DNA of 64,000 bases from an uncultured Rothia sp. (GTDB taxonomy: Bacteria > Actinomycetota > Actinomycetes > Actinomycetales > Micrococcaceae): positions 62,001 to 126,000 of the forward strand of contig CAMIIO010000002.1 in assembly GCA_946221065.1 (NCBI GenBank). The letters run 5' to 3'. The translations under genes were made by a program, and so were the position numbers. How positions within the stretch are numbered: position 1 is the stretch's first letter; every line of letters starts with the position of its first letter. Shown piece after piece: positions 43,583-52,633 of the stretch. Below the pieces are notes generated by a model. That model saw only the letters and a list, made by a program, of their open reading frames with translations. It did no database searches and was not told the DNA's origin.

Positions 43583-44581
43583 TTAGAGATAACATTTATC
43601 CCGTTTACCGACCTCGGCAGGAGCGGTAAAACGCAACTTATACTCCCCCTCATGCCACACCACATCAGCCTTCTTCACGCACACGGTACGTTTTTTAGCC
43701 AAATACCCCACCGCCGTCGTCGCATGGGCAAGGTTTTCCAACATGCACATCGAACCGGGAGTCATCAGCTCTTCCAAGGTTTTACCACGAGTTTCCTCAC
43801 GATCAATCCTGTCTCCCAAGTACGAAGAATCTCGGGTTTCTAAGAGCGCACGCACATTGACCCACTCACCCCACACGCCCTTAGACGCCAGTAACTTAAG
43901 CTCCTGCCCCACCGGCGCAGGACTCATAAAATAGTGCACGTCATAGCGTTTATGCCGGAAATCAGGAGACTGCCAGCGACCCAGCGGGCGCAACAAATCC
44001 GCACGAATCTTTAGTCCGCGCTTAGTAAGGTAGTCCCCAAAGTTTTTTTCTTCAGAAGCCACCGCCTCGCGAGCAGCCATCACATCGCACCCATCGGAAC
44101 TGACTTCCACGGTGCTCAGCTCATCAGCGCCAGCGAGCAAAATGCCCACCTCTTCAAAGGTTTCTCGCACCGCACCAACCACCGCGGCGTGCGCAACGGT
44201 AACGCTCTCATGCTTAAAAACATCCCGCCAGTATTCCGCCGACGGACCTACCCACGGAATCGACTCGGCATCATCTGCCGTACACAGTCCACCGGGAAAC
44301 GCCACGGTGCCCAGGGGCGAGAAGCCGGGGCGGTACGTCAAAATAGTTTCCAAGCCGTCCTGCCCATCGCGCACAAAAATGATGGACGCCGCGTTCTTTG
44401 CCACACACGGCGATTGGTGTGGCTTTTCTTTCATCCAAGCAGCCACGGCAGGGGCAAATTCTGGGGGAATAGAAAAATACCGTTCTTGAGCGCAAGGAGC
44501 AGCTTTGCGTGTGTTCACCGCAGCTACCCCAGCTGGACGCACCGTTTTAAGGGCGCCGGTATACAGCGTTGGATTACTCAT
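43583..44581 (-). CDS. NUDIX hydrolase of unknown substrate
   Basis: A 332-residue protein. NUDIX box: GAVRETFEEVGILL, preceded by TVAFPGGLCTADDAES; KNAASIIFVRDGQDGLETILTYR opens the domain. The C-terminal 150 residues match the actinobacterial form that sits beside RidA. ATG 44581 overlaps the ridA stop (ATGAGTAA arrangement), so the longer frame is rejected. The second such gene in the window; it is not closely related to the NudL-like one. In M. tuberculosis a metallo-beta-lactamase gene (Rv3677c) takes this position. Confidence 0.85.
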   Translation of the reverse strand: MSNPTLYTGALKTVRPAGVAAVNTRKAAPCAQERYFSIPPEFAPAVAAWMKEKPHQSPCVAKNAASIIFVRDGQDGLETILTYRPGFSPLGTVAFPGGLCTADDAESIPWVGPSAEYWRDVFKHESVTVAHAAVVGAVRETFEEVGILLAGADELSTVEVSSDGCDVMAAREAVASEEKNFGDYLTKRGLKIRADLLRPLGRWQSPDFRHKRYDVHYFMSPAPVGQELKLLASKGVWGEWVNVRALLETRDSSYLGDRIDREETRGKTLEELMTPGSMCMLENLAHATTAVGYLAKKRTVCVKKADVVWHEGEYKLRFTAPAEVGKRDKCYL

Positions 44582-45053
44582 ATTCGGCGATGATTTCCAC
44601 TTCAACAGGAGCGTCCAGAGGTAAGACTGCCACGCCCACAGCAGAGCGCGCGTGTACACCAGCCTCACCAAAAATCTCACCCAGCAACTCGGAAGCACCA
44701 TTAATGACGGCAGGCTGAGCCGTAAAAGAAGGCTCGGAGGCAACAAAACCCACTACCTTAACAATGCGTTTAATACGGTCTAAATCTCCGATTGCCTGCT
44801 TAGCCGCCGCCAGCGCGTTCAACGCCGCAATAGCGGCATATTTCTGCGCCTCAGCGGAGTCGACGTCGGAGCCAACCTTTCCAGACTGCGGCAGTTTTCC
44901 TTGCACAAAAGGAAGCTGCCCAGAAGTGTACACAAAACCTCCCGCTGTGACCGCAGGAACATAAGCGGCTACGGGCGCAGGAGCCTGCGGCAGTTCGTAG
45001 CCAAGCTCCTGAATTTTTGCTTCAATCCGTGAACCATTCTCATTCATGACCAT
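44574..45053 (-). CDS. RidA family protein
   Basis: About 159 residues. The RidA/YjgF fold shows VTAGGFVYTSGQLPFVQGKLPQSGKVG, KQAIGDLDRIKRIVKVVGFV and ARSAVGVAVLPLDAPVEVEIIAEYE, with an Arg and Glu near the C-terminus where imine deaminases bind substrate. The start is uncertain (ATG at 45056, 45053 or 45047, behind AAGGA); 45053 gives the best spacing. Corresponds to Rv3678c. Translationally coupled to the NUDIX gene downstream; DUF4177 precedes it. Confidence 0.85.
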   Translation of the reverse strand: MVMNENGSRIEAKIQELGYELPQAPAPVAAYVPAVTAGGFVYTSGQLPFVQGKLPQSGKVGSDVDSAEAQKYAAIAALNALAAAKQAIGDLDRIKRIVKVVGFVASEPSFTAQPAVINGASELLGEIFGEAGVHARSAVGVAVLPLDAPVEVEIIAEYE

Positions 45054-45146
45054 CATCGTCCTTGTAGGTGAAGAGCATAAAGACCGGATCTGTGCGATCA
45101 AGCAATCACGCAGAAACCCGGCCCAATCTAATATTGTGTTAGCTAG

Positions 45147-45344
45147 TTATGCTTTTTTACGTTTGAAGTAAGCAATAGGGTTACCCGCGGTAGGGGCCAC
45201 CATATTACCTTCAGGGGCGGCAGAAGCCGGAGCGGCAGAGGGTAAAACAGTAACGAGTTCCCAGCCGTCTTCGCCCCAGTTATCGAGGATCTGTTTGGTT
45301 GCGTGAATCATCAGAGGCACCGTTGCGTATTCCCATTTATCCAT
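45147..45344 (-). CDS. DUF4177 domain protein
   Basis: A 65-residue protein starting MDKWEYATVPLMIHATKQILDN and containing WGEDGWELVTVLP, the signature of DUF4177. It ends in a basic tail (YFKRKKA). Function unknown. In actinobacteria it lies beside ridA and upstream of ArsA-like ATPase and whiB genes, which are absent here; the next gene is the divergent PBP. Confidence 0.85.
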   Translation of the reverse strand: MDKWEYATVPLMIHATKQILDNWGEDGWELVTVLPSAAPASAAPEGNMVAPTAGNPIAYFKRKKA

Positions 45345-45556
45345 AGCCCCAGCCTATCGGTTTAGTTCAGCTCTGGAAAGCCCCGCACTCAGCGACTCGC
45401 CGCCTTACCCCAAAACAAGCAAAGCAACTCGCCTCACCGGGTTTATCGGCAAGACTTACCGCAAAGCACCCCACATCTTGCTGACAAGCTGGGAAGAGAG
45501 ATTAAAATTCCGCTCACGAGTCCCCGTTCGTTCACAAGTGCTTGTAAACTAATTGA

Positions 45557-47683
45557 ATGGCTTCATCCAAGAACGTTCGTAAAAAGCGCACTCCAGGCGA
45601 TTTTATTCAGTTTATTGCACTGAGTATTATCGCCGGTTTCTTGACCGCGGGTATCCTTGCTCCCCCCACGGTGGGTGCGGGATTAGTTGCAACATCATCC
45701 ATCAACTGGTTTAAAGGCTTACCGGAAGACATGGCCGAGGGTCCGACTTCGCAACCCTCTACCATTTTGGCAAGCGACGGTAAAACCCAGATTGCCTCTT
45801 TTTATGCTCAAAATCGTACCGAGGTGTCCATTAAAGACATCTCTCCGCACATGACAGATGCAATTGTCTCGGTGGAAGACCGCGAGTTCTATAATCACGG
45901 TGCGGTTTCCCCGCTGGGTATTTTTCGCGCCGTCGTCAATAACTTCCTGCACCCCAATAACCGCCAAGGTGCCTCTACCCTCACCCAGCAGTACGTGAAC
46001 AACCTGCTCATTGACCAGGCAGAGGCTCAAGGTGAAGAAGCAACTACCCTGGGCGCTAACAAGGGGTACATGGATAAGGTCAAGGAAATCAAGCTAGCGA
46101 TTTCCATGGAGCAAAACAAGTCTAAGGAAGAAATTCTTGAGGGCTACCTGAACGTGATTAACCTCGGTGGCTCCAATTACGGAGTAGAAGCCGCCTCTCA
46201 GTATTACTGGGGGGTTCACGCTTCCGAGCTAAATGTTGCTCAATCCGCTCTTCTAGCCGGCATGGTGCAGTCTCCTAACTCCTACCGCCCCGACGTCAAC
46301 CCGGAGCTTTCCAAGGAGCGCCGTAACATTGTGCTGGGCACCATGTACCGCGACAATAAAATTACCGAAGATGAATACAACGAAGCCATCAATTCGGATG
46401 TTGACCTAAAGATTCACTCTACCGATAGCGGTTGCTCGGCAGCCGGCGATTCTGCTCATTTCTGTAGCTATGTGACCGCGCAGATTCTGAAAGAAGAGAA
46501 GCTCGGTGCAACTCCCGAAGATCGCCTTTCCGCGCTGTACCGCGGCGGTTACAGCTTTATAACCACGCTGAGCGTGGAGGCTCAGAAAGACGCCAAGAAA
46601 GCTGTGGAAAGCACACAGCCCAGTGACGACAACCCCGACGACGTCAACACCTCCCTGGTGTCTGTGCAGCCTAAAGACGGCAAGATTGTTGCCATGGCAC
46701 AAAACTCCCGTTTTGACGCCGCACCCCAAGAAGGCGACACCGCCGTCTCTTTCTACAACTACAACGTTGACGCCGCAGACAACGGCACCACCGGCTTCCA
46801 GCCCGGTTCAACGTTCAAACCCGTAGTTCTTGCGGAATGGATTAAGGAAGGTAAGGGCGTTAACGCAACTATTGACGGCACCGGCCTCTCCTACCCCAAG
46901 ACCTTCCCCTGGAAAGCCAGCTGCTACGACAAGGGCAGGGTATTTTCTGATGAAGACTGGAACTTCCAAAACGCGGAAGGCGGTTTCCAAACCTGGAACA
47001 CCGTGGCCTTTGGCCTCAAGAACTCTATTAACTCGTTCTTGGCCTCTATGGCTGCGCAGGTAGATTTGTGTGGCATAGAAAATACGGCAAAATCTCTGCA
47101 CATGTACCAGGCGGACGGCTCGGGCAAGATAGCTTATAGCCCCAAGATCCCGGCTTCTCTGATCGGTACTCAACCTGTTTCTCCCCTCACCATGGCGTCG
47201 GCATACGCAACCTTTGCAAATGAGGGCACCTACTGTGAGCCACAGGCACTTAATGAGATTAAAGATCGTAAAGATAAAAGCGTTAAGACCTACGAACCCA
47301 AGTGCCAAAAAGCTATTGATAAAGATGTGGCAAATGGCGTGAGTTACGTGCTGAAACAGGTCTTGGTGGATGGCTCCGGTTGGCAGCGAAGCATTGATCT
47401 GCCAGACGCTTCTGCCGCTAAAACGGGTACAACCGACAACTCGGCTCAAACCTGGGCCGTGGGTTACACTCGTGGTCTTGCTACTGCTTCGTGGGTAGGC
47501 AACATCAAGCAGGGTTCGCGTTCCTTGAACGGACTCAGCATTGGTGGAAAAAAGCTTGACTACGTGGACGGCGCAACCTATGCAGGTGCTCAGTGGCAGC
47601 AATTTATGAAGGCCCAAGCCAAAAACTATAACCGGGATAAGTTCACGGAACCCCCAGCAAAGGTTTTGGGTACGCAGTCCTAA
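45557..47683 (+). CDS. Class A penicillin-binding protein (PonA2-like)
   Basis: A 708-residue bifunctional murein synthase. A membrane anchor (about residues 16-38) is followed by the glycosyltransferase domain with catalytic Glu in VSVEDREFYNHGAVSPLGI and GASTLTQQYVNNLL, then the transpeptidase domain with SxxK in GSTFKPVVLAEW, SxN in KNSINSFLA and KTG in AAKTGTTDNSA. Four cysteines in the transpeptidase part may form disulfides. No C-terminal PASTA domain is seen, unlike M. tuberculosis PonA2 (Rv3682). The metallophosphoesterase gene follows after 14 bases, as in mycobacteria. Confidence 0.94.
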   Translation: MASSKNVRKKRTPGDFIQFIALSIIAGFLTAGILAPPTVGAGLVATSSINWFKGLPEDMAEGPTSQPSTILASDGKTQIASFYAQNRTEVSIKDISPHMTDAIVSVEDREFYNHGAVSPLGIFRAVVNNFLHPNNRQGASTLTQQYVNNLLIDQAEAQGEEATTLGANKGYMDKVKEIKLAISMEQNKSKEEILEGYLNVINLGGSNYGVEAASQYYWGVHASELNVAQSALLAGMVQSPNSYRPDVNPELSKERRNIVLGTMYRDNKITEDEYNEAINSDVDLKIHSTDSGCSAAGDSAHFCSYVTAQILKEEKLGATPEDRLSALYRGGYSFITTLSVEAQKDAKKAVESTQPSDDNPDDVNTSLVSVQPKDGKIVAMAQNSRFDAAPQEGDTAVSFYNYNVDAADNGTTGFQPGSTFKPVVLAEWIKEGKGVNATIDGTGLSYPKTFPWKASCYDKGRVFSDEDWNFQNAEGGFQTWNTVAFGLKNSINSFLASMAAQVDLCGIENTAKSLHMYQADGSGKIAYSPKIPASLIGTQPVSPLTMASAYATFANEGTYCEPQALNEIKDRKDKSVKTYEPKCQKAIDKDVANGVSYVLKQVLVDGSGWQRSIDLPDASAAKTGTTDNSAQTWAVGYTRGLATASWVGNIKQGSRSLNGLSIGGKKLDYVDGATYAGAQWQQFMKAQAKNYNRDKFTEPPAKVLGTQS

Positions 47684-47697
47684 CCCAGGAGGTTTTC

Positions 47698-48651
47698 GTG
47701 CAGGTAGTATCCTCACCCGTAGCGGCTCATGCCGTCTCAGCGCTCAAGGGAGTAGGTTCCCTTGCCGCCGCTGGTGCGTTAGCAGGGGCCGCTACGGCGG
47801 CGTATGGGCACTTCGTGGAGCTCAACAATTTTCAGATTCGCCGTGAGACTCTTCCGGTTCTGCCGGCAGGTGCCAAAGATTTTCGGATTCTGCATATTTC
47901 GGATATGCACATGATTCCGGGGCAAAAGAAGAAATATGACTTCATGCGTTCGCTGGCAGAGCTGGAACCAGATTTGGTGATTAACACCGGAGATAACCTC
48001 TCCCACATGCAGGCTTTGCCGTCCTTGCTCGACACCTTGGATCCGCTACTGGATTTCCCGGGTGTGTACGTTCCCGGCTCCAACTGCTATTTTGCGCCCA
48101 TCATCAAAAACCCGGCTCGGTATCTCTGGAAGACATCAACCGCGGATGAAGGCATTGATTCCGCCCGCCAGCAACTACCCACACAGCAAATGCACGACGC
48201 CTTTGACGAGCGAGGCTGGGTTGGTCTAATTAACCGGTACGACACCCTCACGCTAAAGGGACTGCGCCTGGAATTCTCGGGCGTGGATGACCCGCACCTG
48301 GACTATGACCGTCACCCCGGTTTTGCCCCTGCCGCGTTCGATCCCGAACAGGCGCCGTCGGTACGGCTTGGCGTATGCCATGCGCCGTACATGCGCACAC
48401 TGGAACGCTTTGTTGACGACGGCGCGCAAGCAATTTTTGCCGGACACACGCACGGCGGGCAGATTTGTTTGCCCGGCGGAAAAGCGCTGGTATCTAATTG
48501 CGATCTGGATCCAAGCCGCGCCAAGGGTGTCTCTTACCAGGGCAATGTTCCCGTGGAAGTCTCTGCCGGGTTAGGCACCTCCCGTTTTGCCCCGGTCCGT
48601 TTGTTCTGCCCGCCGGAAGTCATTGAGGTAACGCTCACCGCTGCCGATTAG
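47698..48651 (+). CDS. Metallophosphoesterase (calcineurin-like; Rv3683-like)
   Basis: A 317-residue protein. Metal-binding motifs are ILHISDMHMIPG, LVINTGDNLSHM, GVYVPGSNCYF, GVCHAPYMRTL and IFAGHTHGGQICLPG. A hydrophobic N-terminal segment may anchor it in the membrane. The start is GTG at 47698 with AGGAGG five bases before. It forms an operon with the PBP gene, a pairing conserved across actinobacteria, so a role in envelope metabolism is inferred; the substrate is unknown. Confidence 0.92.
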   Translation: MQVVSSPVAAHAVSALKGVGSLAAAGALAGAATAAYGHFVELNNFQIRRETLPVLPAGAKDFRILHISDMHMIPGQKKKYDFMRSLAELEPDLVINTGDNLSHMQALPSLLDTLDPLLDFPGVYVPGSNCYFAPIIKNPARYLWKTSTADEGIDSARQQLPTQQMHDAFDERGWVGLINRYDTLTLKGLRLEFSGVDDPHLDYDRHPGFAPAAFDPEQAPSVRLGVCHAPYMRTLERFVDDGAQAIFAGHTHGGQICLPGGKALVSNCDLDPSRAKGVSYQGNVPVEVSAGLGTSRFAPVRLFCPPEVIEVTLTAAD

Positions 48652-48671
48652 TTCCTATTTCGTTAGGCTTT

Positions 48672-48710
48672 TTACCCCGTTCCTTAGCTCAGGGACGGGG
48701 TAATTTTTTT
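48672..48710 (+). terminator. Intrinsic terminator after the PBP/metallophosphoesterase operon
   Basis: The stem TTACCCCGT (48672-48680) with ACGGGGTAA (48695-48703) is followed by a T-rich run to 48710. Confidence 0.85.
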
Positions 48711-48759
48711 ATGTGAGAGACTAGGTGCGCTCTGCCTCTCGCGAGTATTGTTAGTGCCT

Positions 48760-50625
48760 ATGAGCCTGATTAAAACTTCTCCGCAGCCGGTTCCGGAGCC
48801 TAGCCAGGTGGGGCAACCGCATAATCTGACGCTCTGGCAGTATATGCGCCCGATTCGCTCGCGCTGGCTACTGGGCTGTGTGGTAGCAATCTCTGCCTCA
48901 ATCATCGGTATCTCCATCCCGCAGGTTTTAGCGTGGATTGTGAACCATCTGGTAGGTTCCATACACCCCACAGTGAGCGCGGTGTGGACCGGCGGTTTGC
49001 TCATTACGGCAATGGGGTTGGCGCAAGCGGGATTATTGTTTGTGCGGCGTATGCTGGTGATTGATACGGCCTCTCAGGTGGAGAACACGATGCGCATGGC
49101 GCTCTTTGATCACCTAATGCGCGCCACCGTCTCCTTTCACGATCGGTGGTCTTCCGGGCAGCTCCTTACCCGAGCTACCAGCGACCTTTCCCTCATGCGG
49201 CGCTGGATTGCCTTCGGCTCCATTCAGTCCATCGCCTCCTCCATGATGGTACTCACCGGGCTGTTTTATCTTTTTCGCGGTTCCTGGCTACTGGGGCTCA
49301 TCTACCTTTGCTCTATCCCGCTGATGGTGCTTTCCCTCTGGTTCTTTATCCGAAAAATGAAGGGGCTGACTCGTAGCTCTCAGGAACAATCCGGGGACCT
49401 TGCCACCACTGTCGAAGAATCGGTTCAGGGCATTCGCGTGCTCAAGGCACTTGGGCAGGGACGCAACGCGCTGGGACGTTTTACCGGGCAGTCCGAGCGG
49501 TTAATGGATACCGAGATTCAGCGCGCTCAAACCCTGGGAAGCGTCTTTATTAAAACCTTCGTGATTTCCGCCGTCACGATGGCGCTCGCCCTGTGGGTTG
49601 GTTTGCATGAAGTCTCTGCCGGGCAGCCTTCGGTGGGTGAACTCACCGCCTTTTTTGCCACGACCGCTATGCTCACCCCGCAGATTGAACGCTCGGCAAT
49701 GCTTATTAGCATGTACCTGGATTCTAAGGTGGCGATGGAGCGCCACCGAGAAATCATGGGCTCGCTCGTGGGGGAAAACAGCGTGCTCATCAACGGTGTT
49801 TCTCTGCCACATGTGAGTCGGCATGACGCGGCGTCGTTAGAGTTTTCCGGCGCAATTTTTAGCTACGCCGATTCTGAAGCCCAGGTGCTCTGCGACATCA
49901 ATCTGCAGGTGGCGCCCGGTGAGATTCTGGCGCTGGTTGGCCCTACCGGCTGCGGAAAGTCCACGCTACTCCAGCTCATTCCCCGCCTCTACGAACTCGA
50001 TTCCGGGCAACTATTACTGGACGGTCAAGATGTGGCAACCATGGACGTTGCCGAGCTACGTTCGCAGATTTCCTTTGCCTTTGAAGAACCTATTCTGTTC
50101 TCATCCTCGGTACGGGATAATGTGCTCTTGGGCGTTAGCCAGGAAGGGCAGAGCGAGCAGGAGCTAGAAGAGCTGGTAAGAACGGCATTGCGCGTCTCGT
50201 CCTCAGACTTTGTGGCAGACCTTCCCGACGGCGTCGATACCCTGATTGGCGAGGAAGGCATGAGCCTTTCCGGCGGGCAACGCCAGCGACTTTCTCTGGC
50301 ACGCGCTATTGCGGCGAACCCGCGGGTGCTCCTGCTAGATGACCCGCTTTCGGCGCTGGATGTGAATACCGAAGAAGCGGTGGTGGGAATGCTCAAAGAA
50401 CAATTGAGAGATACCACTACGCTCATTACCGCGCACCGCCCGTCCACTGTGGCGCTGGCAGACCGGGTGGCGATGCTCGATGACGGCAGAATCATGGCGG
50501 TGGGAACGCACCAGGAACTCATGCAACGCCCCGATTACGCCCGGCTCATGCTTCTACACCCAGAGAACGACGAACCGGCAAACATCCGTTCTCCCCGCCA
50601 CACAGATTCTCAGGAGGTGCGCTAA
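48760..50625 (+). CDS. ABC exporter half-transporter with degenerate catalytic site (subunit 1)
   Basis: About 621 residues: a six-helix type IV membrane domain (about 30-320) and a nucleotide-binding domain. Walker A is GPTGCGKST, the signature is LSGGQRQR, and Walker B is LLLDDPLSALD, with Asp where the catalytic Glu normally stands. With the next gene it forms a heterodimer in which one site should be inactive or slow, as in TM287/288- or BmrCD-type exporters. The start is taken as ATG 48760 (an in-frame TTG at 48748 is possible); no strong ribosome binding site is visible. The stop overlaps the next start (TAATG). Substrate unknown. Confidence 0.88.
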   Translation: MSLIKTSPQPVPEPSQVGQPHNLTLWQYMRPIRSRWLLGCVVAISASIIGISIPQVLAWIVNHLVGSIHPTVSAVWTGGLLITAMGLAQAGLLFVRRMLVIDTASQVENTMRMALFDHLMRATVSFHDRWSSGQLLTRATSDLSLMRRWIAFGSIQSIASSMMVLTGLFYLFRGSWLLGLIYLCSIPLMVLSLWFFIRKMKGLTRSSQEQSGDLATTVEESVQGIRVLKALGQGRNALGRFTGQSERLMDTEIQRAQTLGSVFIKTFVISAVTMALALWVGLHEVSAGQPSVGELTAFFATTAMLTPQIERSAMLISMYLDSKVAMERHREIMGSLVGENSVLINGVSLPHVSRHDAASLEFSGAIFSYADSEAQVLCDINLQVAPGEILALVGPTGCGKSTLLQLIPRLYELDSGQLLLDGQDVATMDVAELRSQISFAFEEPILFSSSVRDNVLLGVSQEGQSEQELEELVRTALRVSSSDFVADLPDGVDTLIGEEGMSLSGGQRQRLSLARAIAANPRVLLLDDPLSALDVNTEEAVVGMLKEQLRDTTTLITAHRPSTVALADRVAMLDDGRIMAVGTHQELMQRPDYARLMLLHPENDEPANIRSPRHTDSQEVR

Positions 50626-52442
50626 TGCCCCGCCACGCTCCCCCGCAGCTTGCCGAAGATAAAGTGGAACTCAGTGCCGCCGAACAGGTGGAGGTGCGCC
50701 GGCGTTCAATGGCTCTACTGCGGTCTATCCTGCGCCCGGTACGTACCCAATTAATCCTAACGTTAGTGCTGGTAGTGGCTTCCGTGGCGCTCTCCACGGT
50801 GCTACCGCTCCTACTTTCCTACGGCATTGACCACACCATCGAGCCCCTACGGCTCGGCGATTCCACACCGGCATTCGTGGTGGTTCTCGCCTATGTGAGT
50901 ATTGCCGTAGTAGCTGCACTGTGTCTCTACACCAATGTGGTACTAACCGCCAAAATCTCTCAGCGAGCGCTCTTTGATCTGCGCCAGCGCATGTTTGCGC
51001 ACGCTCAACGGCTCTCGGTGGGGTTCCATGAAAGCTACACTTCGGGCAGGGTGGTTTCTCGACTCACCTCGGACTTGGAGACGCTCAAAGCGTTCTTGGA
51101 TTCGGGGCTGTCCCAGCTCGCTTCCACGCTACTGACCATGCTGTTTACGGTGATTGCGCTGGTTCTGTTGGATTGGCGCGCGGGGTTGGGGTTGCTGGTT
51201 GCGGCCGTACCTATCTGGTTTTTGACGCAGTGGTTTAGAAAGCACTCGGCGGTTGCGTATCGTGCTCAGCGTGTAGTAAATGCTCAGTTGATTGGGCGTT
51301 TTGCTGAAACCTTTACCGGGATCCGTGCGGTCAAGGCGTTTGACGCCGAGCCGGGCGTGCGGAGTGCCTACGGTGAGGTTGCCGAAAGCTACCGGCAAAA
51401 GGTGATGGATTCGATCAAGATTAACGGCGTGTATATGCCCTCTATTTTTGCGATGGGCAACGTGTTTGTGGGTGCGGCGCTGGTGATTGGTGGCTATGCG
51501 GTGTTGGGCGGCAGTATGCAGGTGGGTACTCTGCTGGCTCTGACTATTTACGCTAACCGGGTGTTTGAGCCGGTGGTTTCGCTCTCGGATTTTTACAATA
51601 TGTTTCAGTCTGCGGTGTCTGCGCTGGAAAAGGTGTCGGGTTTTTTGGCTGAGAGCCCGGATGTGGCGGAGCCGGAGAGCCCGGTGGAGCGTTCGCGTGC
51701 GGCGTCGGGTGAGATTGATTTTGTGGCTACCGAGTTCAGCTATGTTCCGGGTAGACCGGCGTTACACCGTTTTTCGCTCCATATTCCTGCCGGTCAGCAT
51801 GTGGCGCTGGTGGGTAAGACGGGTGCGGGTAAGTCCACGGTGGCTAAGCTGGTGTCCCGGTTTTACGACGTCACTGAGGGGAAGCTCTTGCTGGACGGCG
51901 TCGATATTCGGAATCTTTCCGATGTGCAGCTTCGCCGGGAGGTGGTGATGGTAACTCAGGAGGCGTTCTTGTTCCAGGGTACGGTGGCGGATAATATTCG
52001 TCTGGCGCGTCCGGAAGCTACCGAGGAAGAGGTGGTGGAAGCCGCACGGAAGGTGGGAGCGCACGGGTTTATTTCTGCACTGCCTCAGGGGTATCAGACG
52101 AATCTGGCTCAGCGTGGTGGGCGTGTGTCTGCCGGTCAGCGACAGTTGATTTCTTTTGCCCGGGCGTTCCTGGTTGATCCTGCCGTTCTGATTTTGGATG
52201 AGGCGACGGCGAGCCTGGATATTCCCACTGAGCGCCTGGTGCAGCAGGGGCTGGCGACGTTGTTGGAGGGCAGAACCTCTTTGGTGATTGCCCATCGGCT
52301 TTCTACGGTGCTGGACTCGGACCGGGTGCTGGTGGTGGATGATGGGCGGATTATTGAGGATGGCTCCCCCGCCGAGCTAACTGCCGGCGACGGGCGTTTT
52401 GCGCAGATGGTGCAGGCGTGGGATGAGGCGATGGAGGCGTAG
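50625..52442 (+). CDS. ABC exporter half-transporter with consensus catalytic site (subunit 2)
   Basis: A 605-residue half-transporter: membrane domain about 25-330, then a nucleotide-binding domain with Walker A GKTGAGKST, a degenerate signature VSAGQRQL, and Walker B LILDEATASLD retaining the catalytic Glu. The paired defects (Asp in subunit 1, VSAGQ here) fall in the same composite ATP site, the expected asymmetry of a heterodimeric exporter. GGAGGTGC precedes the ATG, which overlaps the previous stop by one base. Likely exports a drug, peptide or lipid. Confidence 0.9.
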   Translation: MPRHAPPQLAEDKVELSAAEQVEVRRRSMALLRSILRPVRTQLILTLVLVVASVALSTVLPLLLSYGIDHTIEPLRLGDSTPAFVVVLAYVSIAVVAALCLYTNVVLTAKISQRALFDLRQRMFAHAQRLSVGFHESYTSGRVVSRLTSDLETLKAFLDSGLSQLASTLLTMLFTVIALVLLDWRAGLGLLVAAVPIWFLTQWFRKHSAVAYRAQRVVNAQLIGRFAETFTGIRAVKAFDAEPGVRSAYGEVAESYRQKVMDSIKINGVYMPSIFAMGNVFVGAALVIGGYAVLGGSMQVGTLLALTIYANRVFEPVVSLSDFYNMFQSAVSALEKVSGFLAESPDVAEPESPVERSRAASGEIDFVATEFSYVPGRPALHRFSLHIPAGQHVALVGKTGAGKSTVAKLVSRFYDVTEGKLLLDGVDIRNLSDVQLRREVVMVTQEAFLFQGTVADNIRLARPEATEEEVVEAARKVGAHGFISALPQGYQTNLAQRGGRVSAGQRQLISFARAFLVDPAVLILDEATASLDIPTERLVQQGLATLLEGRTSLVIAHRLSTVLDSDRVLVVDDGRIIEDGSPAELTAGDGRFAQMVQAWDEAMEA

Positions 52443-52633
52443 GGGGCGCAGGCGTTGCGGGTAGTTATTACCCGATTCTCAGCTTCTTGGGGTAGAACGT
52501 GAGGATTTGGCGTTGTAGCAAGGACTCTAATTAGGTCAGTCAAATGCTTGCTTAATACGCCCGTATAAACCGCCGGGGCATCCGTGGTGCGGGTTACAGT
52601 GGTTTAAGCCATCCCCTACCCGGAGGAATCTTT

